A program made the translations under genes and the position numbers. A stretch of 64,000 nucleotides of DNA from Lathyrus oleraceus. Its lineage: Eukaryota; Streptophyta; Magnoliopsida; Fabales; Fabaceae. The stretch is taken from the NCBI RefSeq assembly GCF_024323335.1, contig NC_066579.1, forward strand, positions 352,973,400 through 353,037,399, given 5' to 3'. Under the pieces are notes generated by a model. The model made no database searches. It was not told the origin of the DNA and saw only the letters and a program-made list of their open reading frames with translations. Below are positions 46,219-59,146 of this stretch, piece by piece. Each line of letters begins with the position of its first letter. Positions within the stretch are counted from its first letter, which is position 1.

Positions 46219-47585
46219 TGATCGGAAAAATAGCAAGTGTACTATTTTGCTTGTTATAGTAATAAAAGGGAAATTCCCCTAATTTCGATCTCAAGGACTC
46301 CAAGTCAATATCGAGTTCAAATTAATTTTCAATAAAACAAAAACTATTGTTGGGGTTTTTTAGATTCAGATATAAAAATAAAGGCAACAGAAATTAATAC
46401 TGTAAAAATAAGGGTTTGCAAGGTAAGAGGAACAATACCAGGGAAGGTGTATGATTTGTCCCTGTAACAACTCTAAGTCACTATTGCATCAACAAATATC
46501 AATTACTACCAGTTCTTAAGGATATTTTCTCCCAAGTCCTTGGTGAGAAAACCTTTAATCATTCTACCCCAATTTATATGTCCATAGGCAATTAGGGTGA
46601 GGTTAAGCTTTATTATATCAAGAATGCTCTGATTCATACAGAGTATCCCTAGTCCTAAGTGATATCTATTGCAGAGTAACCTTATGAAAACCTTACCAAT
46701 GGCGGTCCATCCTAATTGATAACCATAAAACAATCTCGATCGGTCCGAAAGAGAAAGCATTAAACACATCAAAAGATTACCGTAAAACTAATATTATAAA
46801 TGCAATCGTAAACTCATAGTCATTACAATTCTAAATCAGGGACACCATCTAGCATTGGGGGGTTTAGCTACTCATATTGTTCAAAACAAATTCAAGATAA
46901 AAAATACACATTACAAGTAATTGGATGACTTGGATCTTCAATCGCTTCCGCTCTCCAAATTCCTTGATCTCTGTAATCCTTGATCGTCTGAAAATTCTAT
47001 GTTCACCTCGTTCCAAGATGACCTTTTCTCTTGTAGAAACTCTACTAATATAGTGAAAAATCCCTAGTCAAAAGGTGGAAATCTCCAAAACATCCCTGCA
47101 GCTGAAGCCCTGTGAAAAGCCCCAACACGAGAAAAAATATGCGCCTGGGATGACACGGCCCATGTCAGCTGACATGGGTGGCCGTGCCAGCTCTCTATCC
47201 TGCATGACGGGCCGTGTCAGGCTTATGTCTTGGTCTTTCCTGAATTGATTTTCCTTCTACCTGACACGACCCGTGTTAGGTGACACGGATGGCTGTGTCA
47301 GGCCTTCTGTGCCGAGTATTTTCCTTTCCTCAATTTTCGGAACTTCTCACTGTCTCGCATCAAATCCCTTGGATCTTCTACCTGGACCTGGAGGACAAAA
47401 ACACAGACAACCCATGCATAAAATCCCGAAAATTTAAAATAAAATTGAAAACTAATAAAAATGCTAAAATAAGTTATGAAGATGAAATTGACTTTAAAGG
47501 TACCATAATGCATGCACAGTGTCTCAAATACCTTGGTTTCTTGTTGGCTAAGCAACGAAAACATAGTGAAAATGGTGACCGATCA
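46219..47585 (-). mobile_element. 5' LTR of Athila-A
   Basis: 1,367 bp, TGATCGGAAA to ACCGATCA on the plus strand; pairs with 35971-37420. The palindromic modules lie at 47150-47305 with one unit mostly deleted, which explains most of the ~80-bp length difference between the two LTRs. Confidence 0.93.
47150..47305 (-). promoter_or_regulatory. ACACGG/CCGTGT palindromic modules in Athila-A U3 (5' LTR)
   Basis: Two full units and a remnant of a third. One unit reads TGACACGGCCCATGTCAG, where the right arm has changed from CCGTGT. Same position relative to the LTR end as in the other Athila LTRs. Confidence 0.78.
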
Positions 47586-47590
47586 GCTAT
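47586..47590. repeat. 5-bp target site duplication GCTAT, right
   Basis: Matches 35966-35970 directly after the Athila-A LTR terminus GATCA. The copia RT frame resumes here. Confidence 0.93.
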
Positions 47591-49027
47591 GGAAGAAGAA
47601 CTGAATCAATTCACCAGAAACGATGTTTGGGATCTTGTTCAGAAACCAGAAGGTTTCCATGTCATTGGAACCAGATGGGTCTTCAGAAATAAGCTGAATG
47701 AGAAAGGAGAAGTTGTCAGAAACAAAGCTCGAATAGTAGCACAAGGTTATAGTCCGCAAGAAGGTATAGGCTATACAGAAGCCTTTGCTCCAGTTTCCAG
47801 GTTAGTGTCTATTTGTCTTTTAATTTCTTTTGCAGCCAATCATGACTTCATCCCTTTATCAAATGGATGTTAAGAGTGCATTTCTGAAGAAGTATATGTG
47901 CATCAACCCGTTGGTTTTGAAAGTTCTCAAAATCCTGATTTTGTTTTTTAAATTGAAAAAATATTTATATGGTCTGAAGCAAGCTCCCAGAGCTTCGTAT
48001 GATAGACTAAGTAACTTTCTCTTGGAAAATGATTTTACCAGAGGGAAAGTGGACATAACTCTCCTTTGCAAAACCTTCAAGAATGACATTCTGGTTGTGC
48101 AAATTCATGTTGATGATATTATTTTTGGTTCTGCTAATGCGTCGTTGTGCAAGGATTTTGCTAAGGCTATGCAGGAAGAATTTGAAATGAGTCTGATGGG
48201 AGAACTTAAGTTCTTTCTAGGAATCCATATTGATCAAAGGTTAGAAGGAACTTATATTCATCATAGAAAATACACATAGGAGCTTCTGAAGAAGTTCAAC
48301 TTATCAGAATGCAAGCAAGCAAAGACTCTAATGCATCCTACATGTATTCTAGAGAAAGAAGAGGTAAGAAGTAAGGTAAATCAGAAGCTATTCAGAGGTA
48401 TGATAGGTTCTCTTTTATATCTAATCGCTTCTAGACCTGATATCTTATTCAGTGTCTGCTTATGTGCTCGCTTCCAATAGGATCCTAGGGAAACTAACTT
48501 AGTTGTTGCTAAGAGAATCTTTAGGTATCTGAAAGGTACTACTAACCTTGGTTTATTTTATAGAAAATAAAGTGAATATAAATTAGTAGGCTATTCTGAC
48601 GCTGACTATGCTGGAGACAGAATCGAAAGAAAAAGTACTTCTGGAAGTTGCCAATTTCTGGGAAATAACTTGATCTCATAGTCTAGCAAGAGACAATCAA
48701 TAATTGCGCTATCAACAACCGAAGCTGGATAATTGCAACTTTTGGATGCAAAACTCAGATACTCTAGATAAAGAGTCAACTGGAAGATTAGAAGATATCT
48801 AAGAGTAACATTCCTATTCTCTATGATAATACTTCTGCTATTTATCTCTAGGGCTAAGCATATTGAAATAAAACATCACTTTTTACGTGACTATGTTCAG
48901 AAGGGAATATTTCATTTAAAATTCGTTGATACAGACCATCAATGGACTGCTATCTTTATAAAACCCCTTGCTGAAGTTAGATTCGTGTTCATTCTAAAAA
49001 ACCTATTTATGAAATTATGTCCAGAAT
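47586..49027 (+). pseudogene. SIRE/Maximus-like copia: reverse transcriptase and RNase H
   Basis: Continuation of the copia polyprotein after Athila-A. RT starts M-E-E-E-L-N-Q-F, has N-K-A-R-I-V-A-Q-G-Y near 47720-47760, a frameshift near 47860, Y-G-L-K-Q-A-P-R near 47970 and the catalytic H-V-D-D-I box near 48105, with its aspartates intact. RNase H follows with Y-S-D-A-D-Y-A-G-D near 48595 and K-H-I-E-I-K-H-H near 48860, ending at 49027. At least six stops break the frame. The block order is copia type. Confidence 0.92.
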
Positions 49028-49354
49028 GAAAAGATGTATTTCATAATGTCAAAGTCTTAATAACTCTAGATTAGATTATAAGATTGTTATTCTTTCTGAC
49101 TCTGAAACATGAGCTTTATGAAGTAAGGAAGTTTTCATGAATCAGAAAGATTCCAATCAGAAGAAATCTTATCGATTTGTTTTCTGATTCTAAAAAGTCG
49201 TTGCGTTAAATGGTTGTCTTATCGGTTGATCTCATGTGGTTCTTAGTGGCAACAGTTGTCCCACTTCCTGAGCATGTGTGATAAAAGTATGACACATTGG
49301 GTTTATCAGTTCTTGGAATTAGGTTTAAACTCTTACGCTTTCCCATATGGCTGC
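49028..49354 (+). other. Copia sequence after RNase H, cut by Ogre LTR
   Basis: About 330 bp of AT-rich sequence without a supported reading frame, the start of the region downstream of pol. SIRE-type elements often have an extra ORF there, but too little is left to tell. The last five bases, GCTGC, would be the target duplication of the Ogre inserted at 49355. The copia 3' LTR is not present here. Confidence 0.7.
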
Positions 49355-50871
49355 TGTAAGACCCCAATTTTGACCCTAAGATCCCTCATGCACTTTCATA
49401 ATAAGCATTAGCATTGGGATCATACCTTGGCATCCTCCTTACCCCTCTTTCATTGGTTTTGTTTTGGGAGAGATCACCAAGCACTTTGTGATTGTATCAT
49501 ACTTGTATATTATCATTTTACTAAGCAAAATACCAAAAATATGTCTTTGCATTTGCCTAACTCTTTTGTAGGTAGGGCATGATCTCCATTGATCTATCAA
49601 GTTCACATATAGGGTTTGAGACCCCCATGACAAAGAGCACAACCATTAAATTGATACAATAATGGTTATGGGCATCATATATGAGTTCCATTTATTCCTA
49701 CATGTTATATTGATCAAGTTTTCTTCAAGAGTTTGAGGGTGATTTGCCTTGGAAACCCTAGTTTGACTGGATATCTTGAGTAACTTCTCCAACAAGCTAT
49801 CTCACCAATTGATCAAATTTCTCAAGGGACACTTCAAAATTAATCATCTTATGCATATATTATCTACCATGAGCCGAGAAAGACAAGAGAATTTAAGGTT
49901 AGCAAGTTGGTTGATGGTGGTTAGCCAGATGAATTCATCTGATCAAAATTGGGCCTCCCTAGACCCTATCTCCTACAATTTTCACCATATGAAAATGATT
50001 CCAATATAAAACTTACTCTAAATTAAATTCCAAACAACTTTGGTGTTGAGACCTAGACCTAGTTTTGCTTGGAAAATCACTTTCTATGTTGAAACATTAT
50101 AGGTCATTTTGTATAAACCCTAATTTGAAAGTCAACTTCCCAAGGCCATAACTTGCTCGATTTTTATGAGATGAAATATTTCCAAGTTGCAAAATCAAAT
50201 TAAACATGTCTACTTCAACTTTGATGTTTGGAGTGAGAGCTAACTCAACTTTTTTGAGCATGTGATATGAGGCTACATGATAGGTCACTTTTGACCTATA
50301 CCATTGAACAAGTGATTTTTCCAAACTTGAAAAATGCATAACTCTATCATTTAAAATCCAAATGACATGAAATTTGTTACCAATTCGAAGGTCTTTGAAA
50401 TGGCTACAACTTTGATGAAGACACGTTTTTCATTTGAAACTTACATAAAAAGTTAAGCAAGGTGGAATATTGAGATATATGGCTTGACACTTAGAAAAAT
50501 TTTCAACATGTTGAAATTTCCAAACATCCACCTCAAAATTCATCATGATACAAGTTCCAACTGGAAAAATGTTGAACATGAAAGTTGTTCCTCTTGATCT
50601 AACCTTTCCAAAAAGTCCAAGTTCATCCATTTTGGACACGAATTGCTAGGGCTGCGCATGTCATGAACATGGTATCATCATTTGGCAAAGATCAAACTCC
50701 AAATCTTCACACACACTTGACTTGCAATCCAAGTTAATTCCAGACTCTCTCACACTCATTTTTGGACCTTAAGAAATGATCTCATGAGCCTGTACACTCC
50801 CATGCACCCTTGCATCATCAATTTCCAATTTTGGAAAGTGAATTTGAAGGTGTAAATATCATGAGCTGCAT

Positions 50872-50883
50872 CTATAAATAGAG
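50872..50883 (+). promoter_or_regulatory. TATA box of the Ogre-P LTR
   Basis: CTATAAATAGAG at 1.52 kb from the LTR start, followed by GC-richer sequence where a transcript could begin (~50905). The Ogre-M LTR has the same box at the same distance. Confidence 0.75.
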
Positions 50884-53800
50884 CCCTCTAGCATCAGAAC
50901 TGAAGACACATTCGCGCCAGCTTTGATCCCAAACCTCTAACCCTTCCATTTGAAAGGATAATCATGAGAATTTCATTTGAAATTAAGTTTGAATTCTCAC
51001 TGTTTTGAGATTCAAAACTCTAGGGATCCAAGACCTTTTGTGCATTCCATTCTACTTCTACAAGCATTCTGAGTGAGATCAAGCACAAGTCAAAGCAAGA
51101 ACAATTGAATCCAGACCTACATTGAAGGTATTTTCCAGAAATTTTCTTCTCTTCGATTCGCTCTCAATCTTGCTCAATTCTCTTGATTTTTTGGTTGTCT
51201 GAACTCCTACCAATGTAGGCAAGAAGATTGAGTTACTTAGAGGTCAAATCGAAGCAACTCAGTTGACACACCTCAAAATTCAACTCCTCATATCTTTCAA
51301 TATATGTGGAGTTAGTTAAAATTGAGGTCAGATTCATGCTCTACGCCATTTTTTCTTTCAGATCATGTCCTCCTTTTTTATTTTGGTGATGGTTGAGGGT
51401 GGACCAGTCCGGTGAGGTCCACCGGAGAAGAAGACCGGGGCTATAGCTCCGACCATGCGCTGGCATGTCTTCCAGCCATATGATCTTTTTATTTTGTTCT
51501 AATCTCACGCGTCCATTGTGATTACCAAGTGTGTGGCGGGCTGACTCGCGTGTATCATGGAACATGTGTTCTAGGCCACTTGATCTGCCACCTCAATTAA
51601 TGAGGGAGATCAAGTGGCTCATGTTTTTTTGGTTATTTTCTGATTTTCTTTTATTCCTTTTATTTTCATTAATTCATATTAATTTTAATATTGATCCAAA
51701 AAATATGAGAGTTTCACCAAAAAGTTTGAAATATTTTCCTCTTTCATATTCTGAATTAAAATTATTTTTTGGATCATTATTAATATTTTTCATGATTTAA
51801 TTGATTTTTCATTTTTTTAATGGTTTAAAAATACTTTTATGTCTTTTAAAAATCTGAAAAATTTTCTCCAAGGTCCTTTGACCTTGTTTGACCTATGATA
51901 AATCTCATAGCCATTTATTTGGTGTTTTGATGAGGTTTTAGGAATTTGACAGACCATATTTAATTTAAATGTATTATTTTAGTATTTTTAATTGGAATAA
52001 ATGCCAAATAAATTTGTTGACCAATTGTGATGACTTGTTGGTGTTTAACTCTTGTTGTTGGACCTTGATCAAGGTTGATTTGACTTTGTCAAATTAATAT
52101 CATTGGATTTAGGGGATTGATGGAATGTACATTCCATCTCCCAAAATGAATGAAAGATATTAATTTTATAAAAGTCCTCCTTTGATCAATTTGAGATTTT
52201 ATCTATTCCCCTCCCACTTCATCTCATTCCACTTCTTTATGCATTCGTCTCATTTGGCCTATGATATCTCAAAGTCATAATGCTAGTTGATTGAAAAATT
52301 AACATGAGTATGGATGAGATTAGGCCACACCTTTTGCATATTCTTTTTGTGCGTGGTATGTTTCATGAGCATAGTTCATAATACTATGTCTCTAACATGC
52401 ATTAACACCAAAATTCTATTGCCCGACCTCAAATAGTTATGACTTCTACATAAGTCCAATTACGATTGCTTAACATATCGCTAAATTTGTGACATAAAAG
52501 GCATAGCATTCTAGTTAGTGAGATTGTAAGTCTCCCCTGTTTCATGGTATTGTGTGGAAACTTGGTTTTTTTCCCTTCCTTTGGAAGATGTCTTGGTTCA
52601 AGGATCCATGCCTGTGATAAGTGGTTTGAGTGTTCTCCAAAGAATGTCTAAAAATGAAAAGCAAAAACAAAACAATACTAACTTCTAACTTATTAACTAC
52701 TAACTTTTAATTTCAAGCCATTTACTTTAATGTCATTTAATTCTAGCTTTTATACATTTGCCATTGTTCATATCATTCTAATTGTTTATGTTAATACAAT
52801 TTTCACTTTGTCCATTTGAACCATATTGCGTGATATATTTTATTTGTCTGTACTTGGCTCGTTTGTGTGGTCTTTGACCATTAATGTACATAATAACAAC
52901 AAAGAACCCTAAAAAACTTTTGTGTGGACCGTTGGCTTGATCTTGGACAAATCGACTTAGAATTTAGGCAACATTCCTATGCTAAAGGACTTGGCCAATG
53001 CCAACTTATGGAGAAACCAAGTGCTTGTAATTTAAAACTTCATCTGATACATGATTCAAGATCTCTCTAAGTTCATCTGCAACATGATCATTGGGAAGCT
53101 GTTATTTTGAACCTGTGACTTGTGGAATTCATCTGTTACATAGGCTAATTTGAAGAAGATTGTGGAATGGATAAGCTTGGATGTGTCCATCTTTATTTGA
53201 TGCCTTTCTCTTCAAGATAATATAATTGTGCATTTGTGTGTTGCTTGATTCTAAAAGTCCAAGGGAATTCTGGGTTTCTATTGACATTCTTGTCTATTGG
53301 ATTGCTACCCACTTGGTCAGATCTTTTCAACTCTAAACTTTTAATTTTATATATAGGATAGTCTCTTCATCTTCTCCCCATTTCTTTAATTTCAAAATAT
53401 CTCCCTCCCTTTTCAAAAACCTTCTTTGATTGAACTTATTTTGTTCTAAACTTTGACCATTTTGCAAAAAGATAGAAACTTTGGCCTTATGCCATTGCAT
53501 TTTCAAACTTCTTTTCTTAAATCAAACTTGTAAATAAACTTAACTATACTTGACTTAAACTTTTAAAAAAGCAAAAAAGAACTAACTCATTCAAACCATT
53601 TTTAGGCCTTTATGCCTCTCAAACTTAATTTTTGTTAAAAGCAATGCATCCACTTTGAAATTTGTATCATGCACTACGAGGGTTTGATCCCTCATTTTTA
53701 AGTTGGTACGTAGGCACAAGACCAAAGGTCTTGCCAAACACAAAAATATAATTAATGAATTCTTTTCTCACCCCCACATTCTATTTGTTTGTAAACATCA

Positions 53801-53999
53801 CTTTATACCAAGTACATATGCACACAAAATGGGCTCCCTAGGAGTACCTAGGACACTTTGGGTGATAACACTTTCCCTCTGTGTAACCAACCCCCTTACC
53901 TATAATCTCTGACATTTTATTAGTTTTGATTTTAAAACTTCTTACTTTTGGGTTTTGTTCGTACTTTTTCCCTTTTCCCTTGGAAACAATAAAAGCGCG

Positions 54000-54010
54000 G
54001 TGGCGACTCT
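54000..54010 (+). other. PBS-like word in U5
   Basis: GTGGCGACTCT, identical to the first 11 bases around the primer site at 54075-54085. The Ogre solo LTR and Ogre-M LTR keep GTGGCGACTC at the matching place (1421-1430 and 12692-12701, minus strand). Confidence 0.7.
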
Positions 54011-54075
54011 TGTTATTTGGTCTCTAGCTTATCCATAGCTTGATGATCATGAATTTACCGCTACAGAAAATTAAG

Positions 54076-54093
54076 TGGCGACTCTGTTGGGGA
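54076..54093 (+). other. Primer binding site of Ogre-P
   Basis: TGGCGACTCTGTTGGGGA, ten bases after the LTR end. It is complementary to a tRNA 3' end (…GTCGCCA). Ogre is reported to use tRNA-Arg; I recall this from the literature and could not check the tRNA. Confidence 0.85.
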
Positions 54094-54935
54094 GTAGTCT
54101 CCAGTGGGTTTAGCCTACTTTTTGTGTATATATTTGTATATATGTGATGTTTGTATATATGTATGTGTGATATAATCTGCTTGTTGTGCTTGGTGATCTC
54201 TGAGTGGTGAGATAAGTTCTAACCCGAACTTGAGTGCAATTAAGATAGGAGGATGGTATAGTCATGTTCAACTTGTGTGGAGTAGTCCTTAACAAGTTGG
54301 CTTGAGACCCATCCGCTAAGTGGAGACTCTTTTGGATTTGGAAATGTCACACAAGTATTTGTGGTTAGGCATTACTATCTCTAATTTGGGTCTGAGAAGC
54401 TGAGGACCGTAGAACATTTACCCCCTCTTGGCCTATTTTAGGACGTAGTGCGAAAAATGTTCAAGTGTAGACTTGATAACAGTTGTTACACGATACTACA
54501 CTCAGGCGAGTTTCTCTTGAGAATATTATGGGTCGATGAGTCATTCATCTTAACCTGTAATATCCGATAGATGGAATTAAGACTCTGGGAACTTTTTAGA
54601 ACATGATCTACAGGTTTTTATCCTTAGTTCACTCCTTTGGGATGGTTCTTACCCAGACTCCATGCTCGTGACTTGCAACAAACCCTTGATTCTTGGTTGA
54701 TCCAATCAAGTCTTGTCAATATCAAGGAACTTGGATGTTGATAAGGTGTAAACCGTAATCCACCAAAATGGATTATTGATCTTGACAATGACTTGATTCA
54801 TCCCTTGACCTTTGTTTTCCTTGTGTGTGATCCCTTATTTGTGATTGTTGCATTCATGCATTCATGCGCATCATAACATTCATCACACGAAAATTTCAAG
54901 GAACTGAGGTATCATTTGCAAATATTTTTCAGACC
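54094..54935 (+). other. Ogre-P leader before ORF1, no supported gene
   Basis: About 840 bp between primer site and ORF1, with a TATATGTG-rich stretch at 54121-54180. No supported reading frame. A leader of this kind precedes ORF1 in Ogre elements. Confidence 0.7.
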
Positions 54936-56377
54936 ATGGAGTATGGACGAAGGAACACTAAGAAGTACAGTTTCAGATGCCCCGACTTGAAAGAGTTAAG
55001 GAACCTAGCATCTTTTGTATTAGACCCATTGGACACCAAACAACGTCATGGGAAGTTATTGTCTATCCTTTCTGCTGATATGGTTGAAGGACTTTTGAGT
55101 GTGCTAGTGCAGTTCTATGATCCTCTCTGTCGTTGTTTCACTTTCCCATATTTTCAGCTTGTGCCTACGTTGGAGGAGATTCCCCGATCTAGTATTATTA
55201 CTGAAGCTCTTCACTTGAAGAAGTCTGAGATAGAGGCTCATTGGGTGAAGAAAGGAGGGTTATTTGGGTTGCCATCTGATTTCCTCATCAAGGAAGCTAC
55301 TGCTTTTGCTCAAGCCGGTAGTGAGGATGCTTTTGAAGCTATCTTTGTGTTGCTCATTTATGGATTAGCTTTGTTCCCTAACATTGACGGTTTTGTTGAT
55401 GTTAACGCCATTGGACTTTTCTTGATTGGGAATCCAGTGCCGATTTGTTGGGTGATTTGGATTTCTCTTTGCATCTAAGGAATTCTAAGGGTGGTGGAAC
55501 TATTGTCTGTTGCATTCCTATTATGTACAAGTGGTTTATTTCACACTTGCCTTAGCCACATGCTTTTGTGGAGAACAAATAATGTCTAAGGTGGTCTCAG
55601 AGACTTATGTCTCTCACTAATGATGATATAGTTTGGTATGATCCGTCTTTAAGCAGTTTGAAGATTATTGATAGCTGTGGTGAATTCTCTAATGTGCCTC
55701 TCATTGGTACACAAGGAGGAATTAACTACAACCCTGCTTTGGCTCGTCGTCAACTTGGGTTCCCCTTGAGAGACAAACCTCATAACACTTTGTTAGAAGG
55801 TCTTTTCTATCAAGAGGGTAAAGATCCCCAACATTTGAAGCAGAAGATTGTGCATGCTTGGCATAATGTGCATAGGAAGGGAAGATCCGAGCTTGGCCCG
55901 TGAAATTGTGTAGCTTTGGAAGCTTACACTCTTTGGGTGAAAAAGAGAGCTTTGGAGTTGAAGATGCCTTATCCTTGTGAAAGACCTATCTCTATGGTTG
56001 CGTTTGAGCCATTAACTCTCCCTAACCAAGATGTAGAGGAGTTGGAAGACGCGCTCATCAAGATGAAGCAAGAGAAGGACATATGGGAAGAGCGTTTACG
56101 TGTTTTGAGCAAGAAGCATGAAGAGTTGTAGTTGGAGTCTAAGGACAAAGATGCACTTATTAAGCTACTTGAAGACCGAGTGACGAAGAGACAGAGAGAG
56201 CCAGAGGTTTCATCTTCTAGCACGCCTCATCCTTTCGTTGCTTGGAAGAAGATTGTTGATCAGCTTGTCCTCGAGAAGACTCAGATGAAAGCTTCTTTTG
56301 AGACCGAGATCCGTCGCATTTGAAGGAAGTACGCGCCTACAGCCAGATCTTCTGATATTGTTGTTAGGGATCCTTAG
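54936..56377 (+). pseudogene. Ogre-P ORF1 (upstream of gag, unknown function)
   Basis: Ogre elements carry an extra ORF before gag; this is its remnant. I take the ATG at 54936 (M-E-Y-G-R-R-N), since the upstream part of the frame looks non-coding. The first open part runs to 55478; a frameshift and stops follow, and the protein can be traced through 55607-55903, 55916-56131 and 56132-56323 to a stop at 56377. The first two thirds look globular. The last third, about 56030-56320, is rich in Glu, Lys and Leu and is probably coiled coil. No known catalytic motif is visible. Confidence 0.8.
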
Positions 56378-56603
56378 GATGACTAGTCTCCTTTTCTCTT
56401 GTATTTTTCATTTGGTTTCTGAAATTGTACTCAGTGTAATCCTTCCAATTTATATAAATAAAAAGAGATTTTTGGTCATATCAAATTGTTGCAATTTCCA
56501 TTTAAATATATATATTTGCAAATAATATAGTAAGTTCCTTGAAAAACAAAAACAATCAAGCATTGGATTTCATGCATCATTTGCATAAGCAGGTTTTCGC
56601 CAG

Positions 56604-59146
56604 ATGTCTGATTGGTGTTTCTTTTGTGCTTTAGCCAAGCTGACTCACCGGTACAATACCCAAGCCAATCATCTGAGAATCATGGAGCACTTAGAGTAAG
56701 AGAACAGAGAGCTGAAGGGCGAGATCGCCCGTCTGACTTCCATGATGGAGTCAGTTCTTGTCGCTCAGAGTAAATCTTTTCCAATGCATGCAAATCCTCC
56801 TACGAGGACAATTATTTTAGAGGTGGCTACCTCTACTGTGCCTGCTACTGCCGCGCATTTCGCGCCAACTATGCCTTCCGGATTCCCGCGGGGAATGCCG
56901 TCCAACTTTGTGCCCGAAGGCTTTGCGCCTACTTTTGCTTCCATGCCAACATCTAGCTCGGTCATGTCCGTGCCACCTCCCGTTGTGCACACCTTGCCTC
57001 GCGTAGAGGACACCATCTATCACTCCTAACCGTCTGAGGGTCCGGATGTTTATGAAAAGATGGATGAAATGAAGGATCAGCTTCTTGAGTTGCGCAAGGA
57101 ATTGAAGACGCTGAGAGGTAAAGATCTATTTGGGAAAAGTGCTACCGAGTTGTGTTTGGTGCCCAACGTCAAGATCCTAGTGAAGTTCAAAGTGCATGAC
57201 TTTGATAAGTATAAGGGGAACTCTTGTCTTCTCAGTCATCTCGTGATGTATGCTCGCAGATCGACAATGATCAATTGCTTATTCACTACTTCCAAGATAG
57301 TCTGACCGGCGCTGCGCTTCGTTGGTACATGGGATTGGATAGTTCTAGCATTCGCACTTTCAATGACTTGGGGGAGGCTTTTGTCAAGCAGTATAAATAT
57401 AATGTGGACATGGCGCCAGATAGAGACCAGTTGAGGTATATGTCTCAGAAGGATAAAGAGACATTCAAAGAGTATGCGCAACGATGGAGGGAGTTGGCTG
57501 CCCATATTACTCCTCCTTTGGAGGAAAAGAAATGACAAAGATCTTCTTGAAAACCCTGAGTTCATTTTACTATGAACGAATGATTGCTAGTTCCCCTAGT
57601 GACTTTACCGAAATGGTAAACATGGGGATGAGGCTTAAGGAAGGAGTCCGAGAGGGACGTTTGTCAAGAGATAAGGCATCAACAAGCAAGAGGTATGGTA
57701 GCAATTTTGGTAAGAAGCAGGACAATGAGACAAATGCAATAAGCAGTGGAAGGCGGAGGAGGCCTCCGATCAGAAGGAATCCAACATCCCGTCAACATCA
57801 TCATCATCAAGTATCTTCTGTTATCCCGATATTTTCTAATCAAACAACACCAGTTCAACAACACCAACGTCAACAACAACAACCACAACAATGAACGAAC
57901 ACCTACAACAATAACAATACCAACAACAATCATCAGCAACAAAACTTTGAAAGGAAGAAGGTCTCTTTTGACCCGATTCCTATGTCTTACGCAGAGCTTT
58001 ATCCATCCTTGGTTCTCAAGAACCTGATTCAACCAAGAAACCCGCCATAGATTCCAGAACCACTTCCTTGGTGGTATAAACCTGAACTCCGTTGTGCTTT
58101 TCATTAAGGAGCACCCAAACATGATATTGAAAATTGTTATCTGATCAAGTATGAGGTTCATAAATTGATGAAGAGTGGTATGGTGTCCTTTGAGGACCGT
58201 GCGCCGAATGTGAAAGTGAACCCGTTGCCCGCTCATGGGAACTTTTCTGTGAATATGGTGGATGGTTGTCTTGGAGAATTCAAAGTTTTTTATGTGCGTT
58301 TTATGAGGAGGTCCTCAGTGCAGATGCATAAGGATGTTTGTTTGGTAAGTGAATGTGAGCACAGCCATGATGGTTGTGCTATTTGTAGTGTTAACCCGAG
58401 GGGTTGGGAGGTTGTGAAAAAGGACATCCAGCGATTGATGGATGAAGGCATGATCCAAATTGTTAAATCCCGTCATGTTGATGACGATGTTAATGTCATA
58501 GTGCCTGTTTTTAAGCAACTTGAGAAGTTTGTGATTCAGTATGACTCCAGTAACAACAACAGTCAAATATCAGTATCGTCGTTGGTAATACGGTTAGCGG
58601 GCCCAGTCCCGTATTCATCTGATAAAGCTGTGCTGTATCAGTATAATGCTACAATGATGAAGGATGGTCACGGGGTCTCGTGGCCTACGACTAGTTCAGT
58701 GGTGAGCATTGCTGATGTTACTAAGGTGACCCGCAGTGGTCGAGTGTTTGGGCCGGTGTTCCCAAAAGATAAAGAAGAAACAGTTGTGAGTAAGAAAGTG
58801 GAAGTGCCTGTTGAAAGACCAATTGGCTGTTCAAAAGATAAGTCTGGTGAATCCAGCAACTTGAAACCCAATGATGATGATGAGGTACTTCGTTTGATTA
58901 AAAGGAGCGAGTTTAATATGGTAGAGCAGCTGCTCCAAACCCCCTCAAAGATCTCAGTGTTGTCTCTGCTCATGAATTCCGAAGCACACAGAGAAGCACT
59001 ATAGAGAGCTCTAGAGCAATCTTTTGTAGAACATGATGTTATAGTGGATCAATTTGATCATATTGTGGCTAATGTCACTTCTTGCAATAATCTCAGCTTC
59101 TGTGATGAAGAACTCCCTGAGGAGGGAAAAAATCATAACTTGGCTT
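56604..59146 (+). pseudogene. Ogre-P gag
   Basis: Gag on the plus strand; the ATG at 56604 (M-S-D-W) is a plausible start. Parts in order: a Glu/Leu-rich coiled-coil-like start (56640-56760), a Pro/Ser-rich stretch (56790-57020), a second coiled coil (57060-57120), the Gag core with R-W-Y-M-G-L and F-K-E-Y-A-Q-R-W (57224-57535), a Gln/Asn/His-rich stretch (57740-57960), a Cys/His block near 58090-58140 (damaged by a stop) and a Cys-rich block near 58320-58400. Frameshifts lie near 57220, 57535 and 57880, with stops at 56697-56699, 57027-57029 and 59002-59004. From 58165 it stays in frame with protease. Confidence 0.9.

Larger units (their letters stand above)
35971..47585 (-). mobile_element. 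Athila-A, near-complete Athila/Cyclops-like element
   Basis: An 11,615-bp minus-strand element with two LTRs (46219-47585 as 5', 35971-37420 as 3'), 5-bp duplications GCTAT, a tRNA-Asp-type primer site, gag, protease, RT, RNase H, integrase and a decayed downstream ORF. The order and protein blocks are those of the Athila lineage of Ty3/gypsy; length and LTR size resemble pea Cyclops, but I cannot compare the sequences. It inserted into the SIRE-like copia element between integrase and RT. Coding frames are broken, so it is inactive. Confidence 0.95.
49355..54065 (+). mobile_element. 5' LTR of Ogre-P
   Basis: 4,711 bp, TGTAAGACCCC to ACCGCTACA, followed by a primer site. The first 120 bp match 12510-12629 with two differences. 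It holds a TATA box at 50872 and, 55 bp before its end, a GTGGCGACTCT word that repeats the start of the primer site. 'TGACCTATA' words and AT-rich blocks are shared with the antisense Ogre LTRs. No genes inside. Confidence 0.95.

Noticed and set aside
57679..58236. 185-codon minus-strand open frame opposite Ogre-P gag
   Set aside because: A shadow of the Gln/Asn-rich gag coding strand; Leu/Val-rich translation results from CAA/AAC repeats read in reverse.
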